NCBI GenBank assembly: GCA_037179385.1
Contig: CM074190.1
Span: forward strand, 12,110,206 to 12,174,205
DNA: 64,000 bases
DNA from: Holothuria scabra
Lineage: Eukaryota; Echinodermata; Holothuroidea; Aspidochirotida; Holothuriidae
Reading direction: 5' to 3'
A program made the translations under genes and the position numbers. The notes beneath the pieces were generated by a model that saw only the letters and a list, made by a program, of their open reading frames with translations, ran no database searches and was not told where the DNA came from. Below are positions 11,232 to 23,900 of this stretch, piece by piece; within the stretch, counting starts at the first letter, position 1; each line of letters starts with the position of its first letter.

Positions 11232-11333
11232 TCCTAGACAGTTGAAATATCCCCTTCTTAGTTACCTCTACTTTCCCACTAAAAGCTGTCACTCTTTTCA
11301 GACCACAAATTGTATGTACAGTCAAGTTAGTGA

Positions 11334-11703
11334 CACAGACTTCCTATACATGGACAGAGCATACTGCAAGGTGATTGTCGCTACTGTACGTGTGAAAAAA
11401 GTGCACCAAGATGGCTGTCTGCTATGTTTTTGTGAGAGAGTTTAAACTTGCTCAAGTCAATCTCAGATTTTACAAGAAAGTTGAAATATTTTTGAAATAT
11501 GGCATGGTAAGGTCAAAATCACTTGTTTTCCATTTAAGTTAAAATTTTGTTTCAAATATTACAAAGTCCTCGTCAAATCACACAAATTGTAGTTTTACGG
11601 CGGCCATCTTGGTGGGCGTTTTTTGTAGCAGTCGGTGGCGACCATCTATGGAAAGCACATACACCGTTACATGCTCTGTCCATGTATATACTGTAAGTCC
11701 GTG
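11334..11703. mobile_element. DNA transposon with 8-bp duplication, 370 bp
   Basis: The ends start CACAGACTT and finish AAGTCCGTG. Long imperfect inverted arms (about 100 bp) share ATACATGGACAGAGCAT and CACCAAGATGG. GTTAGTGA is duplicated exactly at 11326-11333 and 11704-11711. The duplication length fits hAT-, P- or Merlin-type elements; the CAC(A/G)G start is not the usual hAT CAGGG. There is no transposase frame. Confidence 0.88.
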
Positions 11704-11711
11704 GTTAGTGA

Positions 11712-14700
11712 GCATGAAAGAAACTATTGGAAATACTCTCTTATCATGTTGTTCTGGAATGTAAGCTGCCTCTGCCTACCCTATAGTTTAATTTCATACT
11801 CTAATATTAGAAGGCATTACCAATTGAGGAATTTTTGGTACCCAAGGAACGATGTTGACGTGATAAATGTCTGCATGTAAATTTACTAGAGCTCAAATCT
11901 GCATGTGTAATAATCCAAGAATACCTGTATCGTGGACTTTCTATCTTTGCAGGACTTTACAAAGTGTCCCTTACAAAGTGTCTTAAAGTCACCTCTAAGA
12001 AGTTTTATCTCATCAGGTTGGTGCTGGTTGCAGAACACCATACTGTACAAGGACACTGTAGTAGTGCAAACAGTTGTTTTGACCAGGAAGGTAGCAGTGT
12101 CCAGCCAACACTTGCAACTTCCAAAAATTCATATTATTGACCACCACTTGTGCATGGTTGTGACCAGCACAGAGTCCAAGTTAAAGGAAAGTGATATTAG
12201 AAATCACAAATGTTGCTGCAACTTTCTTTAGCAGCTCCCACATCAGAAAATATAACCATTGCTCACCATTTGCCAGCTTTTGGGGAAAAGCTGCTCCCAG
12301 TTTTATCGTGAACGCATGACTGAAGTAGGGCATCTTGATAAGGGATGCCTGGCTAAAAGATTTTTGGTACCACTGTCTGTTCAATTGAAGGTTAAAAAAT
12401 GAAGGACTATCCTGACTATGCATTACGGTATTCTGTTTTAAGGAAAAAATTTTGATTGAATAGGCTGATCAGAGAGAACTTTTTTGTTAACCTAGAAACC
12501 AGCTCAGCCTTTAGTAAAATGGAGTTGTCTACTGTAAGATGAGTTTATCCATTGATTGTGAGTTTAAGACAGGACAATGCATGGTTGTCTGACAGTAATC
12601 TGACTTTTTATGTGACGATACTTATGTTATCACTAACATGTAACGCTGGTACCCTACAGGTGTGGTCTCTGCTTAAAATCTTCCTGTACTGCTAGTGCCT
12701 AGCACTGTGAAAGTGATCATGAGATGTATTGCCAAATGATTGCAAGTTTGTTTAAACATTATGAACATTATGAAGGTTTAATGAAATGCTCCGTGCAATA
12801 AATTGCAAAGGGAATCCTTTGCAAACCCCTTTTCTATTTCAAGCTAGTGCACAATCCCTGCTTTAGTTTCTGCAACAGCTCTAGTGATATCCAACACTAA
12901 TTTACTATTCACTGACCTACAGTATTGAAGGGGCTCAAGTCAAGTTTCATATCCAGTAGGCCTAGATGGTTACGGAAAAAGTTAAAATTTGAATTTTGTA
13001 GTATCTTGACTTTTAATGGTTTCGTGCATAATTTGAAAGACCGAGTAAAACTGTCTAGCTTACTAATCAGGGCATGAATTGTGAGTCGTGCCAGTGCAAT
13101 TACACACTATCACTCACCTCACAATACTATGAGAAGTGTGATTTTTTGCATACCTACTTAGGTATTAGGAACAGGAACTGAGAGGTAAATGTATGAAATA
13201 TTGATAAAGCAGCACACCTAGCACACCAGGAGAATCAAAAACTCAAAGCATGGACATTTCATTTCAGGCAAGCAAGTCCTGATGGGAAGCTTTTTGGGGA
13301 CTCATTCAGCAAATAAGAAAAATGCAAAAAAATTGCCAGCTTGTTGTGAATTTTTGCAATTAAAAATGAAGTGATTTGAATGTCACTGCATGGTAACAGG
13401 CTTACAGCCCTACTGTTGCCTTGAGGTTTTGAAACTTCAGGCACAGTGAGGCACAGAACATGTGGTATTATATGCTATGTTTGTACATCATAGATACCAT
13501 AGGGTGTTTTGTGGTGTCCTTGAAACCCACCTGTAGTGAAGGGGGTAAGTGAAGTGTTTACAAGTGTCATTGAAAAACACAACAGCGCACAAGTATAGGC
13601 AGCTTGTTTGCTCCAAGATGGCAGAAATTTGGGATAACAAAGCTCCTATTTACTCAAACCAAATTTACAGGGGAATTAACTTCAGTTCCCTTCTACCACA
13701 AATAGAATTCATGTGATGGTTTGTCAAACCATCTTGGACATTTCTGCTGCATATTTATCTGTTCTGTCTATTGATTGATTGTCATCTAGCAATACCTCAG
13801 CCTGCTTGATCTTAAAAGCACATATTTATTATGCCAACCTAATCCACTTTTTTCTGCTGTAAGAAAATATACAACCTATATATGCAATGGTCCTTAACAT
13901 AGCCAGGCAGTTTGTTGATGGCTTACCAGTTGGTGTCAAAGGGACTTCTTATATAAGTGATGATTAATGAGAGAATGTGTCACTGACGAGAAAGCTCTTG
14001 AAAATTGACAGTGAAAGGGAAATAATGCCTGACTTTCCTGTCTGAATTGAAGGAAGGGGCAATATACAGTACTGCATCATCAGAGAATTAATCTTGGGAT
14101 GAGTCAACCTAGACTAAGTAAAGGAAGTAGGGAGCCTTTCCCTACATGCATTGGAACAAATTATGGGTGGATTGTGGGATAATTCCTCCTCTCTCAATTA
14201 TGGGAGGTGTTTCTATGGTCTCTAATTTTTCATGTGTATCAAAAATGTCTTTAATGAAGGTATTTCTTTTCTCTTCCCACCCCCACTTCTGTAACAATGC
14301 GGATAAGCTTTAAAAAGTTGCTCCCCCCACCTAAGAATGATCGACAAACCCTCCATTCACCAGCTAGGACAAGCAAACTTAACACAGAGGTTAGCGCAGA
14401 GTTGAATATCATAGTGCCCAGGGCAAGCAGCTATTGTTTTAGATACCAACTACAAAAATACATGTATATATTTTTAGGAAACCCTAATATTCTAAGTTAA
14501 TTCTTCTTTATAGTATCTTTTCTTTGGAATTCACTTTGGTCCTTTTAAACCAATTCCACATGTGTATTCAAGGACAAGTTGATGTGCATGCATGGACACT
14601 GAAAAAATAGGACTTTTCAGTTGTAAAAGCCCATCCTCCTGTTCCTACGTTTTTCCTTCTAAAGATCTAAATGAAAAGGAGCAATTGATTTGTGCCAGCT

Positions 14701-15107
14701 CTTATGGATAGACATTAAGGCTGGGTAGTACAGTAAATATTTGAAACTGGCAACAGGTTCTAATTACTCTTTATCTGAGGTACTGTTAGTTAAAAAAACC
14801 AACTCTGAAAACCATTGGAAAAGGAGATTTGCCATTGTGACAGAGTGTTGTGTTATGATGTATGAAAGATGGAAAGGGGTTGTCCTAAGGGTAGTTCTTA
14901 TTCTTGCTCTGCTATTTTCTTAACAGTATCCATTTGACTTACTTTAGATTTGAATACCAGTAGGTTCAGCAGGGCACCTAGGTACCTGGCTTATTTGTAA
15001 GCCTTAGAAACTGTTGAGGGATCATCATCTGCAATTATGTGTTTGCAGCAGAATTGTCATGCCATTTAATCTAGGACAGGTCATATAAAGACATGGAAGC
15101 ATTAAAC
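11712..15107. other. Unassigned CpG-poor sequence
   Basis: No gene is recognised in about 3.4 kb. Several short open frames of 60-100 codons lack domains and overlap on both strands. TACAGTA/TACTGTA words recur. The region may be intronic or intergenic. Confidence 0.4.
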
Positions 15108-15351
15108 CAGGACTGGAATTAATCGAAGGCCAAGAAGGCCATGGCCTTCGTTTTTTTGGCAATGGCCTTGTTGCCCTATAAAGTGAGATGACCATCAAGG
15201 CCATTTGGCCTCCTTGCCCTACCTGTGAGATTACATTGTGGTCAGTACAAAATTACTTGTTTGGCCTTGGTGCCCTCTCAGTTCAGATGACATGCCCTCA
15301 AAACGGATGGAGAAATGGCCTTGCCCCGCTGGAACCTTAGTTCCAGCCCTG
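15108..15351. mobile_element. hAT-like element, 244 bp
   Basis: The left end CAGGACTGGAATTAA and right end TTAGTTCCAGCCCTG form an imperfect 15-bp inverted repeat. The interior is rich in AAGGCCA/TGGCCTT words on both strands. The presumed 8-bp flanks (CATTAAAC, TAAAACTA) do not match cleanly, so the boundary or the duplication has decayed. Confidence 0.7.
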
Positions 15352-16800
15352 TAAAACTATGTTGTGTTTAAGCATCCTAGGTTTAATTTTCCCCTTCCCT
15401 ACTCCCACCCCCACCCAATCTTTTTTTAAATATGAAGACAACTTTCTGACTAAAAATTTAGAGGGTAGTAGAAGAATTTCATGAAAGCAAAGAAATCTTT
15501 TGACCTTCAGAATGGAATGGCAATATTTTACAGCAAGACCTTCACAATACTAGTGTAAACATCATCATTTCAGTTGTCACTTTTATATGAAATTTTGACA
15601 GATTTCATCACTGGAATTTATCCCAGAGTACTGTTAAAGTAACACCATGATAAAAGTTTCTTGAAAAATTACTGGATGGATGTGGTTAATACTACATACT
15701 TTAATAACATGTGCCAAAGTCTGAAAGTGAAACTGTTATGGCTTGCAAACTGGCCAGCACTTATTAGCATCAAGGAGAATCAAATGGAGATATTTTTGAG
15801 GTCTTGGTAGTCACGTTATGGCACTTTAACTTCCATTTTTCAGCAAATGTTACTCTACAATTTCACCTTTTTCAGGATTTTACTCTGTATAACCTTGTTT
15901 CAAGAATTTGATGCCCTCTGGATGCCCTCTGTAAAAAGATCTCATCTTCTCTCGTTCATGAAATAATTCAATTTCCTATCACTGTCCACCTCTCTGTGGA
16001 TGTGAATCTCAGGATAGAAACAGCAGTATATAGTAAGGAGGGGGGGGGGGGGAGGGCATAGTCTGGAAAAATGTTGCAGTAAAACTTGAAGGATAGAAAA
16101 CATTATTGCCCTCAATAAACCATGGAACTAAACCTGCAAGACTAGGTACTGTACGTTTACAAGGAAACTTTCACATCATTCTGTCTGCGGCTCATTGAAA
16201 GGGCACATGCCCCCTCCTCAGACCTCTCCTAATCTGGCAGAGTCAGATGTCAGTGTGCTCCCTAATTGGTTAACCTGGATACATTCCTGGGAATTACTGT
16301 AGCTGTAGGCATAGTTAACTTTTGTGTGCAGTCACTTATGTGAGGCCGGAACAAAAAAGGGGGGGGGGGAAGCTTATGTTAGCCAAGGCACTGTTGACTT
16401 GTTAACTCAGCCCACCATGAACATGAAGACCTCTCTATGGCTGCTGCTTCTGTGGACATATAGTGCACCAGTTTTAGTGGTTGACTTCAAAAACAAAGTG
16501 CATGAATCATAGCAACGGAACAAAATTTGCAAAATAACACAAAAAGTAGAATTGAAATCAGTAGAAATCATTGCTGGACTCTATATACCTGCTCATGAAA
16601 TGAGTGATGTGGAGATTGACATTCTGGATAGCAGGGAAAGGACCACTCAGAGGGAATTCAAAAGAATTATCCGTTGATGCAAAGTTGTACAGTACACTGT
16701 ACTGCAACTACACTGCTGCTGGACAGTACCTTCTACTGTACTACAAAAAAAAGTTAGACTGTGTTTGCAACTTGGAAGTAAAAAGTGACATAATTTTAGC
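15352..16800. other. Unassigned sequence with G-tracts
   Basis: No gene is recognised. A G14 tract lies at 16038-16053 and a G10 tract near 16361-16370. Short open frames at 16324-16512 and 16604-16846 have no recognisable domain. Confidence 0.4.
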
Positions 16801-16860
16801 CTGGTTGAAGACTTCAAGTAACTTAGTACCCTGGTTGAAGACTTGAAGTAACTTAGTACT
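16801..16860. repeat. 30-bp tandem duplication
   Basis: Two 30-bp units, 16801-16830 and 16831-16860, differ at two positions. Each starts CTGGTTGAAGACTT and contains AAGTAACTTAGTAC. Confidence 0.95.
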
Positions 16861-16961
16861 TACTGTAGTGCTCAGTGTCATGTCTTCATTAACTTACAGT
16901 AAGTCTAATGTACTGGGTGGTAGAGGATTTTCTTCTAATGTGGAAGGCCAGAGTCTGATTC

Positions 16962-17406
16962 CAGGCCCATAGCCATGCAGCCCATGTGGAGGGGTGGGTC
17001 TTTTTTTTCCAAGATGTGGACCTTTTCCAAATATTGAGGCAGTTGGTATGTGCCGTAAGCATGCAGTTGCTAGGGGTCTGGGACAGGCTTCCCTGTTTGA
17101 AATCTGCAGATCTCCTGCAATCTGGAGCATTTTAGAGGACTTTTGAACACAACAGAAGTCCTTTTTCCCCAAGAATTCCACACAGTACACCACCTTTTGA
17201 GAAAAAAATCATACATGTAATCTGAAAGGTTTTATCTTCCTGCTAAAAGTGAACTGAAATTTGTCTTATTCAGTATGTCAAGATAAAAAATATTTCATAC
17301 ATGTAGCTGACCCTTCAAGCACAGGGCTGGAAAAATGAGACCTCCCTCAAGTTTGGGTGGGTCATTCAAACCCCCCAACCCCCCCCCCCCCCCAGCTACG
17401 GGCATG
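16962..17406 (-). mobile_element. CAGGCCCGTAGCC element, copy 1 (445 bp)
   Basis: The ends are CAGGCCCATAGCCATG and AGCTACGGGCATG. The interior (for example GACTTTTGAACACAACAGAAG, TTTTCCAAATATTGAGGC) matches the complement of 63031-63410. The C-run at 17379-17393 accounts for part of the length difference. No target duplication is clear. The CAGGCCCGTAGCC end is hAT-like by form. Confidence 0.88.
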
Positions 17407-17593
17407 AATTCTCGTGTCAAGTCATACCAATAACTGTATTGACTTTTTGCCATATTGGGTGTGATGCCCTGCATAAGCAATGTACAATGTATTGAAAGCG
17501 ATCCATTTCCTAAGGACTGAACTAGACGCTGTTGATACTGCTCAGAGGATATAAGTTGAGCTTGAGATATAAAACCCTCTCTAGCTGACTAAC
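17407..17593. other. Unassigned spacer
   Basis: Short AT-rich interval between two DNA elements with no recognised feature. Confidence 0.4.
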
Positions 17594-17601
17594 TTCTGTT
17601 G

Positions 17602-17832
17602 CAGGCTTCGATAAATTCGTTTTTTATTACTTGTCCATCGGGCTAGAAATTCCCAAAATCTACTTGTCCCCATGAATATGTACTGAGTCCATATCTAATT
17701 ATCTAGTACTAGCCATTGAATTCCTGTTTGAAGAAGACTTCTGTGCTGCTTGCCTGGTGGGCTACAATACTGAGCAGTTCGCTTGTCCAAGTCAGTTGTT
17801 ACTTGTCCAGGCGGGGGATTTGTCGAAGCCTG
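17602..17832. mobile_element. hAT-like element, 231 bp
   Basis: The termini are CAGGCTTCGATAAAT and ATTTGTCGAAGCCTG. TTCTGTTG is duplicated exactly at 17594-17601 and 17833-17840. The interior repeats the word TTACTTGTCCA in both halves. There is no transposase frame. Confidence 0.92.
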
Positions 17833-17840
17833 TTCTGTTG

Positions 17841-20270
17841 CTCATGTGTTTAGGGCAGCCCCTGGAAATAAAGCACTGTTCTGCCCACCAAAGCAAAGCT
17901 GAAGTCATGAATCCAAACCCAAGTTAAGAGTATGAACTGCAGGGTTAACAGTGTAAATGTTAACAATTGGAAGGCTTCCAAGTTTGTTTCAGTCATCACA
18001 TGCATGACCAAATTTTTAAAGTTTTTTTTTGTTTAGATATAATTAAACCGTATTTTGTGCTTTAAACCTCCTGGAAGATAGCTTACGTGTAGGAGGAAGC
18101 ACAGTTGGTTTAAACTTATAAATTGTGGGACACTCTTTACACTTCAGTTTACTGTATACAGTACATGTGGTTTAATTTTACCCTTGTTGTTGTGGAGCTC
18201 AGTGTCTGTATCATATTTTTCTTATTAGTCATTTCTAAACAGATGTCATGAACATTTTTTTTTCATTTTTTTTCAAGTACAGTACATCCTGTGTCTTTTA
18301 GTACTTCCTCATTACTGTCTAGTGTGGAAACAGTATTATCCTGTCAACAATTGTACTGTTTTATGTTTTCTACTCCAAGCCAGCCAGGATATGTGGTCTG
18401 TGGCAGACAGATCCTCCTTAGTCTATTGCTTTTAAATCTTCATCTTACATCACATTTTAGGCTAACCACAGGTCTTTCACCTATGTTTCACAATGTCTTT
18501 CTGCTAAATGAACTTAAACATGACTTCATATATAGTGGGCTGTACCATGTCATGACAATGTTACATAGAGATACCAACAAGGGGAATGCAGGGGTAGCCC
18601 CATGGAATTTTGTCAAAACCAATTACGCCCACAAATTTTGGGGAAAATAAAGGAACTTTTTCCTTCAGGTGCAATTGTATAAGGCTGCAGGTTTTTCTAG
18701 GCAAAAATGGTTTGGTCCACCTAAAGGAACATGTCCCAATCCATGTAACAAAATTGAATACAGTAAGTCCATGGTCTGTCAGGCTACTCTGTTAATACTG
18801 TAAAACTGTGATGCAGGTTGTGTATTAATACAGTATGAAAACTAAAATTGTGGCAAGCTACCAACAGTTCTTGTAAAAATCCTCTCACTCTCAGTGCAAG
18901 TACCTCTTTAAGTGCATACACACCTAAAGTTACAGTATTAAATGCAGTGTGTATGGTTCAGTTAAGTATATCAAAGGTTCATGTGGTAAAAGTTTAGATG
19001 CAAACCCTGACTCCTGAGCCTAAACTTAATCCTTTAATACCCTAATCACAATGCCAAACCACACTACCTGAGACTAATCCTAAGACTAATCTGTAGTTAA
19101 CCCTGAATCCAAACCCTAACTCTTTTCCAAACAAAAGGTTTAGTCTCAGAGACTTTTGGTCTCTCAAACATTCTGCAGTGAACCTTAAGTTCTGTCTACT
19201 TGGTAATATAATTTGACAAAGTGGAAGAATTCGATTTGTTCAGCTCATTGCTACGAAAAACCAACATCCGCAGGGGTTGGAGCCAAAACCCTTTCAGCTT
19301 GCATAGAAATCCAATGCAAACTTCATTTACATAGTTGTACTGTACGTGGACTGGTTGAAGCAAGGCTATTAAATGTTTATTTACTGTAAAAGAGAGACAC
19401 CCCTACCACAGTGCAACAGTACACAGAGTCACAGCGGTCAATGTTAGTCGATACTGGTATTGTATGGTACTGTGCAAGCATACATACAGTACAGCAACTA
19501 ATTACAAACAACCTAGCACACAGCCATGAAGAAAGACAGTTCCATATTTTAAAAATAAAGATTATATATCAGCTTTTAAACCAAGTCTTTGATGATGAAA
19601 GTTTTCATTGTTTGTGAGAGGCTGCCCATGATAAGGACTTTCATCTAGATTTATAAGTAACAGATGTAAAAAGCCTATATTTTTGTTTGGTTTAAATGAC
19701 TCTGTGGTCAATGTAGCATTACAAAGATTCAGAGTCATTGAGCACCCCCTACATCAGGAAAAGACCAATTGTGGTGAGAGCTTGTTAATATTAAAGCCTT
19801 CAAGTTTTGGACACATTGTAGGGATTTTGATTATTGCTAGCAGACTCTGAGGGGGCTTCAGCCAGAGGCATTATGCCAGCTATAACTTGACTTGACTACT
19901 AACCTGTTGTACTCCAGTACAGGCTCACAGTTACAGGGCAATTACAAGGTAATATAAATGAAACACATGACATGCTTGACAAATAATTGGTATTGAATAT
20001 CAAGTTGACAATTTTTAAGTGGAAACTAAGTTAGCTTTGTAAATGTAACCTTTCGGTGAGGGAGAGAGAGGTTTGTGGATGGATTGTTTGTCATAGCCAA
20101 AGTCCAATGCAGCACTTGCCTCCCACTTACGGTTCAAAATATTTTCATAGCAACTGAGTATCCTTTCCACCAAAACATTTTTGTTGTTAGATAACAATTG
20201 TGCCGCCTTTTATTTTTCAAAAGTTACTTAATAATGCAGAAACATTAACCTTTTTTAGTTTTTGATGTAG
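17841..20270. other. Unassigned CpG-poor sequence
   Basis: No gene is recognised. The 119-codon open frame at 18291-18650 has no domain. At 19010-19130 there is a degenerate run of CCTAA/CCCTAA-like words. Several TACAGTA words are present. Confidence 0.4.
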
Positions 20271-20274
20271 TTAA

Positions 20275-20572
20275 ATGCCCAGTTATCTCACCCCAAACAG
20301 TACAAATTCTCCTAACCTCCTTACTTAAGCCCCTCCCACAATTGTCTGAAATTCATGCTCATCCAGATACAATCTCAGTGTGTCGCTTCAAGATGAGTAA
20401 AGAAAAACTCAATTTATATATAGGAAACACTCTCAGTGCTGTTCATGCTGTGTAATATAAGCTTTGTTACTCTGCATTGTTTGAATTAGCTGCTAATCAA
20501 AGAGCTGAGCCAATTGAGAGTTTTGGTACCCATGTACCCAAAATTATAGTTTGGGGTGAGAGGTTTGGCCCT
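20275..20572 (+). mobile_element. TTAA-MITE family 1, copy 4 (298 bp)
   Basis: TTAA at 20271-20274 and 20573-20576. The left end ATGCCCAGTTATCTCACCCC is answered by GGGGTGAGAGGTTTGGCCCT on the right. It carries the standard family interior (CAATTGTCTGAAATTCATG, CTCTGCATTGTTTGAATTAG). It is one of the least degraded copies. Confidence 0.92.
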
Positions 20573-20724
20573 TTAAACTAATGAGTGTTCAACATGTTAA
20601 CCATTATGTCCAGATTCAAGTTGTCAGATTTGCCAGAATCAGTTTTACATACAATAGCAAAATCTAAAAGCTGGCTGCTCATCTTGGTATCAACAAACTC
20701 AACAAACAACAGTAGCTCCTGTAC

Positions 20725-20973
20725 AAGAATCTGGACAGCAAGTGATGGTGTGATTTCAGTCGGCCAAAATTGGAGTCCGTCACCTTTAAATCTTTTGATT
20801 TCCTTGCTTACCTCTATCATGGATGGTTGTACACTAATTTGTATCTCAAATTCTCCAACTAAATATGAGGGTTTGAAATTCATGTAAACAATAAATAAAG
20901 ACGATTTTAGGCTGATGGACCCCACTAATGGTGGCCTACAGTCACTAAAAACAAGTGCTAATCGGATTCTTCT
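20725..20973 (+). repeat. Dispersed repeat C, copy 1
   Basis: Aligns by eye with the complement of 53091-53358. Shared words include GTGATTTCAGTC, GATGGTTGTACACT, GGGTTTGAAATTCATG and GGCTGATGGA.CCCACTA followed by ACAGTCACTAAAA. The open frames of 100-115 codons on both strands overlap this repeat and are therefore not trusted as genes. Confidence 0.75.
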
Positions 20974-23900
20974 TTAACTTGTTGAGATGGTCACCTAATG
21001 AAAAAATTTACTCTCATCTAGATTTTTTGTTATCAGTTTTTCAAATGCTCTACACTGAAACCTCCTGTGAGCCTTAGCAACCCTCTGCAAGCTAACCCCT
21101 CACACTGTCTCAAGTTCACAGGAGAACACAAAGAATCATACTGCTTGGGTTACTTTTAAGCAGTGTAGCAAGTTCATAGTAAATCATATAAAACTGAAAA
21201 TGGTCACAAGTGAATAATTTGCTCAAAAATGATTTGCAAAATCCTATGGTCATTTGATGTGTCTAAATATATTTCGGATTATTTGCAATTCATCCTAAGT
21301 TCTTTATACTAAGAAAGATAGAAAATTTGAATCTTTATGTATTGTGAATCAAAAGTTTTGCACCTTGCATACATGTCTGAAATTTTTCTATTCACATTGC
21401 TAACATATACTTACCCCGTTGCTACATCTTAATTGCATATTACAGTATTTGTGCACCCTGTGCTACTTGGAGAAGTTCTAGTACCGCACCCCCACTTTGC
21501 CCCGCATTCTTCCCCGTAAGTCTACGCTGCTTCAGAGGTTTCATTAGTTCAGAAATGCTAGCTTTTTCCAACGTCTTTCCGCCCAAGAGTGTAGCTAAGT
21601 GCCATTTCTGATTGTCTGAGGGTTTGCTTTTTTTTCAAAATTTTCTGCAAACTTCCTACTATTCCAACTAAAGGTGGCACATAGCTATGGTTACTTTTCA
21701 GGCAGGATGAGGGGTACACTTTCAGTAAGAGAATCAACTTTAAACTGCCCATCAACTGCATTCTCTTTGTCTTTCTAGTTCAGCTTCCCTTTCTTCAAAA
21801 TGTCAGCTGGATCAGCTCTTGGTAGATTACCAATAAATATTGCTTGAAGTTGCCCTGGAAGTAATTTTTATACCAGTGTAAAGACAAAAGAATTCCCTTT
21901 AAATCACTTAGTCAATGCCTCAAAAACACCTTGACAACCTAGGGGCAGTTGCCCCCTTGTCCCCCCCCCCCCCGGTGATGCCACCGTTTTTAGATCCGTG
22001 TTAAGTCAGTAGAATTGCTCTTATGTAACAACTTTATCACCTCACAAACACCCTAAAACCCAGGAACTTCTGGGGCTTCGCCTCAGGCCTAGGCCTGGAT
22101 CCCACCTGAATAGCCTCACGCTTCACACTCAGTGGGGCCTCCAGCATCTTTGGTGGAGTCTAGCAGTCCTCCCCTTCAAAATTTTTGTGCCCCCAGTGCA
22201 TCCCCTCCGTGCACCCCCGTCTCCCAAATAAAAAGTTTGGTATTGCCATTGGTCCACTAAAAACTGAAGTTAAAATTAACTTTGAGGAAATTCACAAAAC
22301 ATATTTATAGTAATATCAGTATGTAATTTTCTGATAAATTTAGTTCATAGACCTTAACCTTCAGGTGGACCAGATAACTAGCCAACTTTGCCTTTACCTC
22401 ATAAACCTGTGAGAGAACTTTACAGCCAGTCTACATTTCTTACTTCTTTACTTCCTTCAATGTGTCTAGTCCGTAGATGACTCTGCTCTTTAATTGCTTT
22501 TACTTGAATTTTCTGTATGATTATGATTCAAATAGTAGCATTTTAAGGTCATATCCTCAGAAAACTGACATTATTTGTCAGTGAGATAGAGCAGTGTGCA
22601 TTGTTATTGTACAGTGAAGAATAGTATGATATCCTTTATTGGTTATTCTTCCTCTTGAATTTGTTCAGTGACCATGATAAATCTTTTATTTCTGTCTCAT
22701 AGAAGGATTTCAGTTGTTTAAAAAAAAATTATTGCTACAATAAGGGGAGCTTTTTTTTTGGAAGGGGATTGGTCCCTTTGCATTGAGGTTTGAAGTATGG
22801 AGGTCACACAATAATCTCTCTCTTGTCTCTGGCTTGAAATTTCTACAAGAATTACAATGGGTTAAGTAGTTTATACAAAATCAATTCGTTATCTGCTACA
22901 TCTAATGAAAACCTGAAATTTTTCATGTCTGCCATGGCGTTGCTTGCAGTCAGTTGCTGGAAAATATTGTATTTGAAAATGAGTATGATTTACAACTCGC
23001 CATTTCAGGAGATTCCAGGAAATCTCCTGAAAAATGGAAAAAAATAGAAGATTGCCTCTGTAGGGTTAGTTTGGTAGGGACAAACCCAATTGTCTTACAG
23101 TATTTCAGTCAACCAGTTGTCTTTAGATTAATGCATGCTTCTTAACTGGTAGTGGTGTCAAAAACCTATGGAAGCATTTTTTTAAAATTGCAATGATGCT
23201 ACAATGGTGTTACTAACATATTGATATTCAGTAACAAACAATGGAAAAGTAAGGAATTCTCTCATCAAAATATGCATTTATCAAGAATATTCTCCTTAGA
23301 TGTTAGAGTGGCAGTTACATGAATTAAAACTTACCTTTCAATCTTCTTCCCAATAACGATTCCCTGCTACTGTACAACTGATTGTTAGAAAATATGAACT
23401 GCAGGTGTCAAGACTTTAAAGGACAAATAAGTAGTTGCCTAAGACTTTTTTTGAAATGGACTGCTTATTTTCATGAGTTTCTAATTTGTCCCTCAAATTT
23501 ATCTTTTATTATGTTTCAGGGGTTAAAATTAATTCACAATTTCAGTAAGAAAAATATTGTCACATTATTCTCATGGGCTATTCATGAAATATCACTTCTT
23601 TAAAGTTTACAGTACCTTAAGTCTAAAATTTCAAAAGTATTTGTTACAGAGTGTAAAAAATTAATTCAAACAGTCCAACTCCCACTTTTATAGCACATTC
23701 TTGAGCTGAGAAATAAAATGTTTACAGTAGGTTAGTTCACTCAATTTCAAAAAGGTAGATTGTGCAATACTGTGTGATGTCATTGTTGTACTACCCAAAT
23801 TACAGTCAACACACCCAGCTAAATCTCAGAACTTCCTTCTCATTTTTCTGTCGAGCATCTTCAGTGATATTTTGCATGTGGAATATTGCATATTCACTGT

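Noticed and set aside
13600..13760. Inverted repeat around CCAAGATGG and CCATCTTGGA
   Set aside because: Only a 9-10 bp core pairs; too short to call an element.
18291..18650. 119-codon open frame on the + strand
   Set aside because: Hydrophobic but without a signal-anchor pattern, domain or splice context that would support a gene.
19010..19130. Interstitial telomere-like CCTAA words
   Set aside because: Too degenerate and irregular to be a telomeric array.
20578..20925. 115-codon open frame on the - strand
   Set aside because: It overlaps dispersed repeat C and a comparable open frame on the + strand; the other repeat copy is not open.
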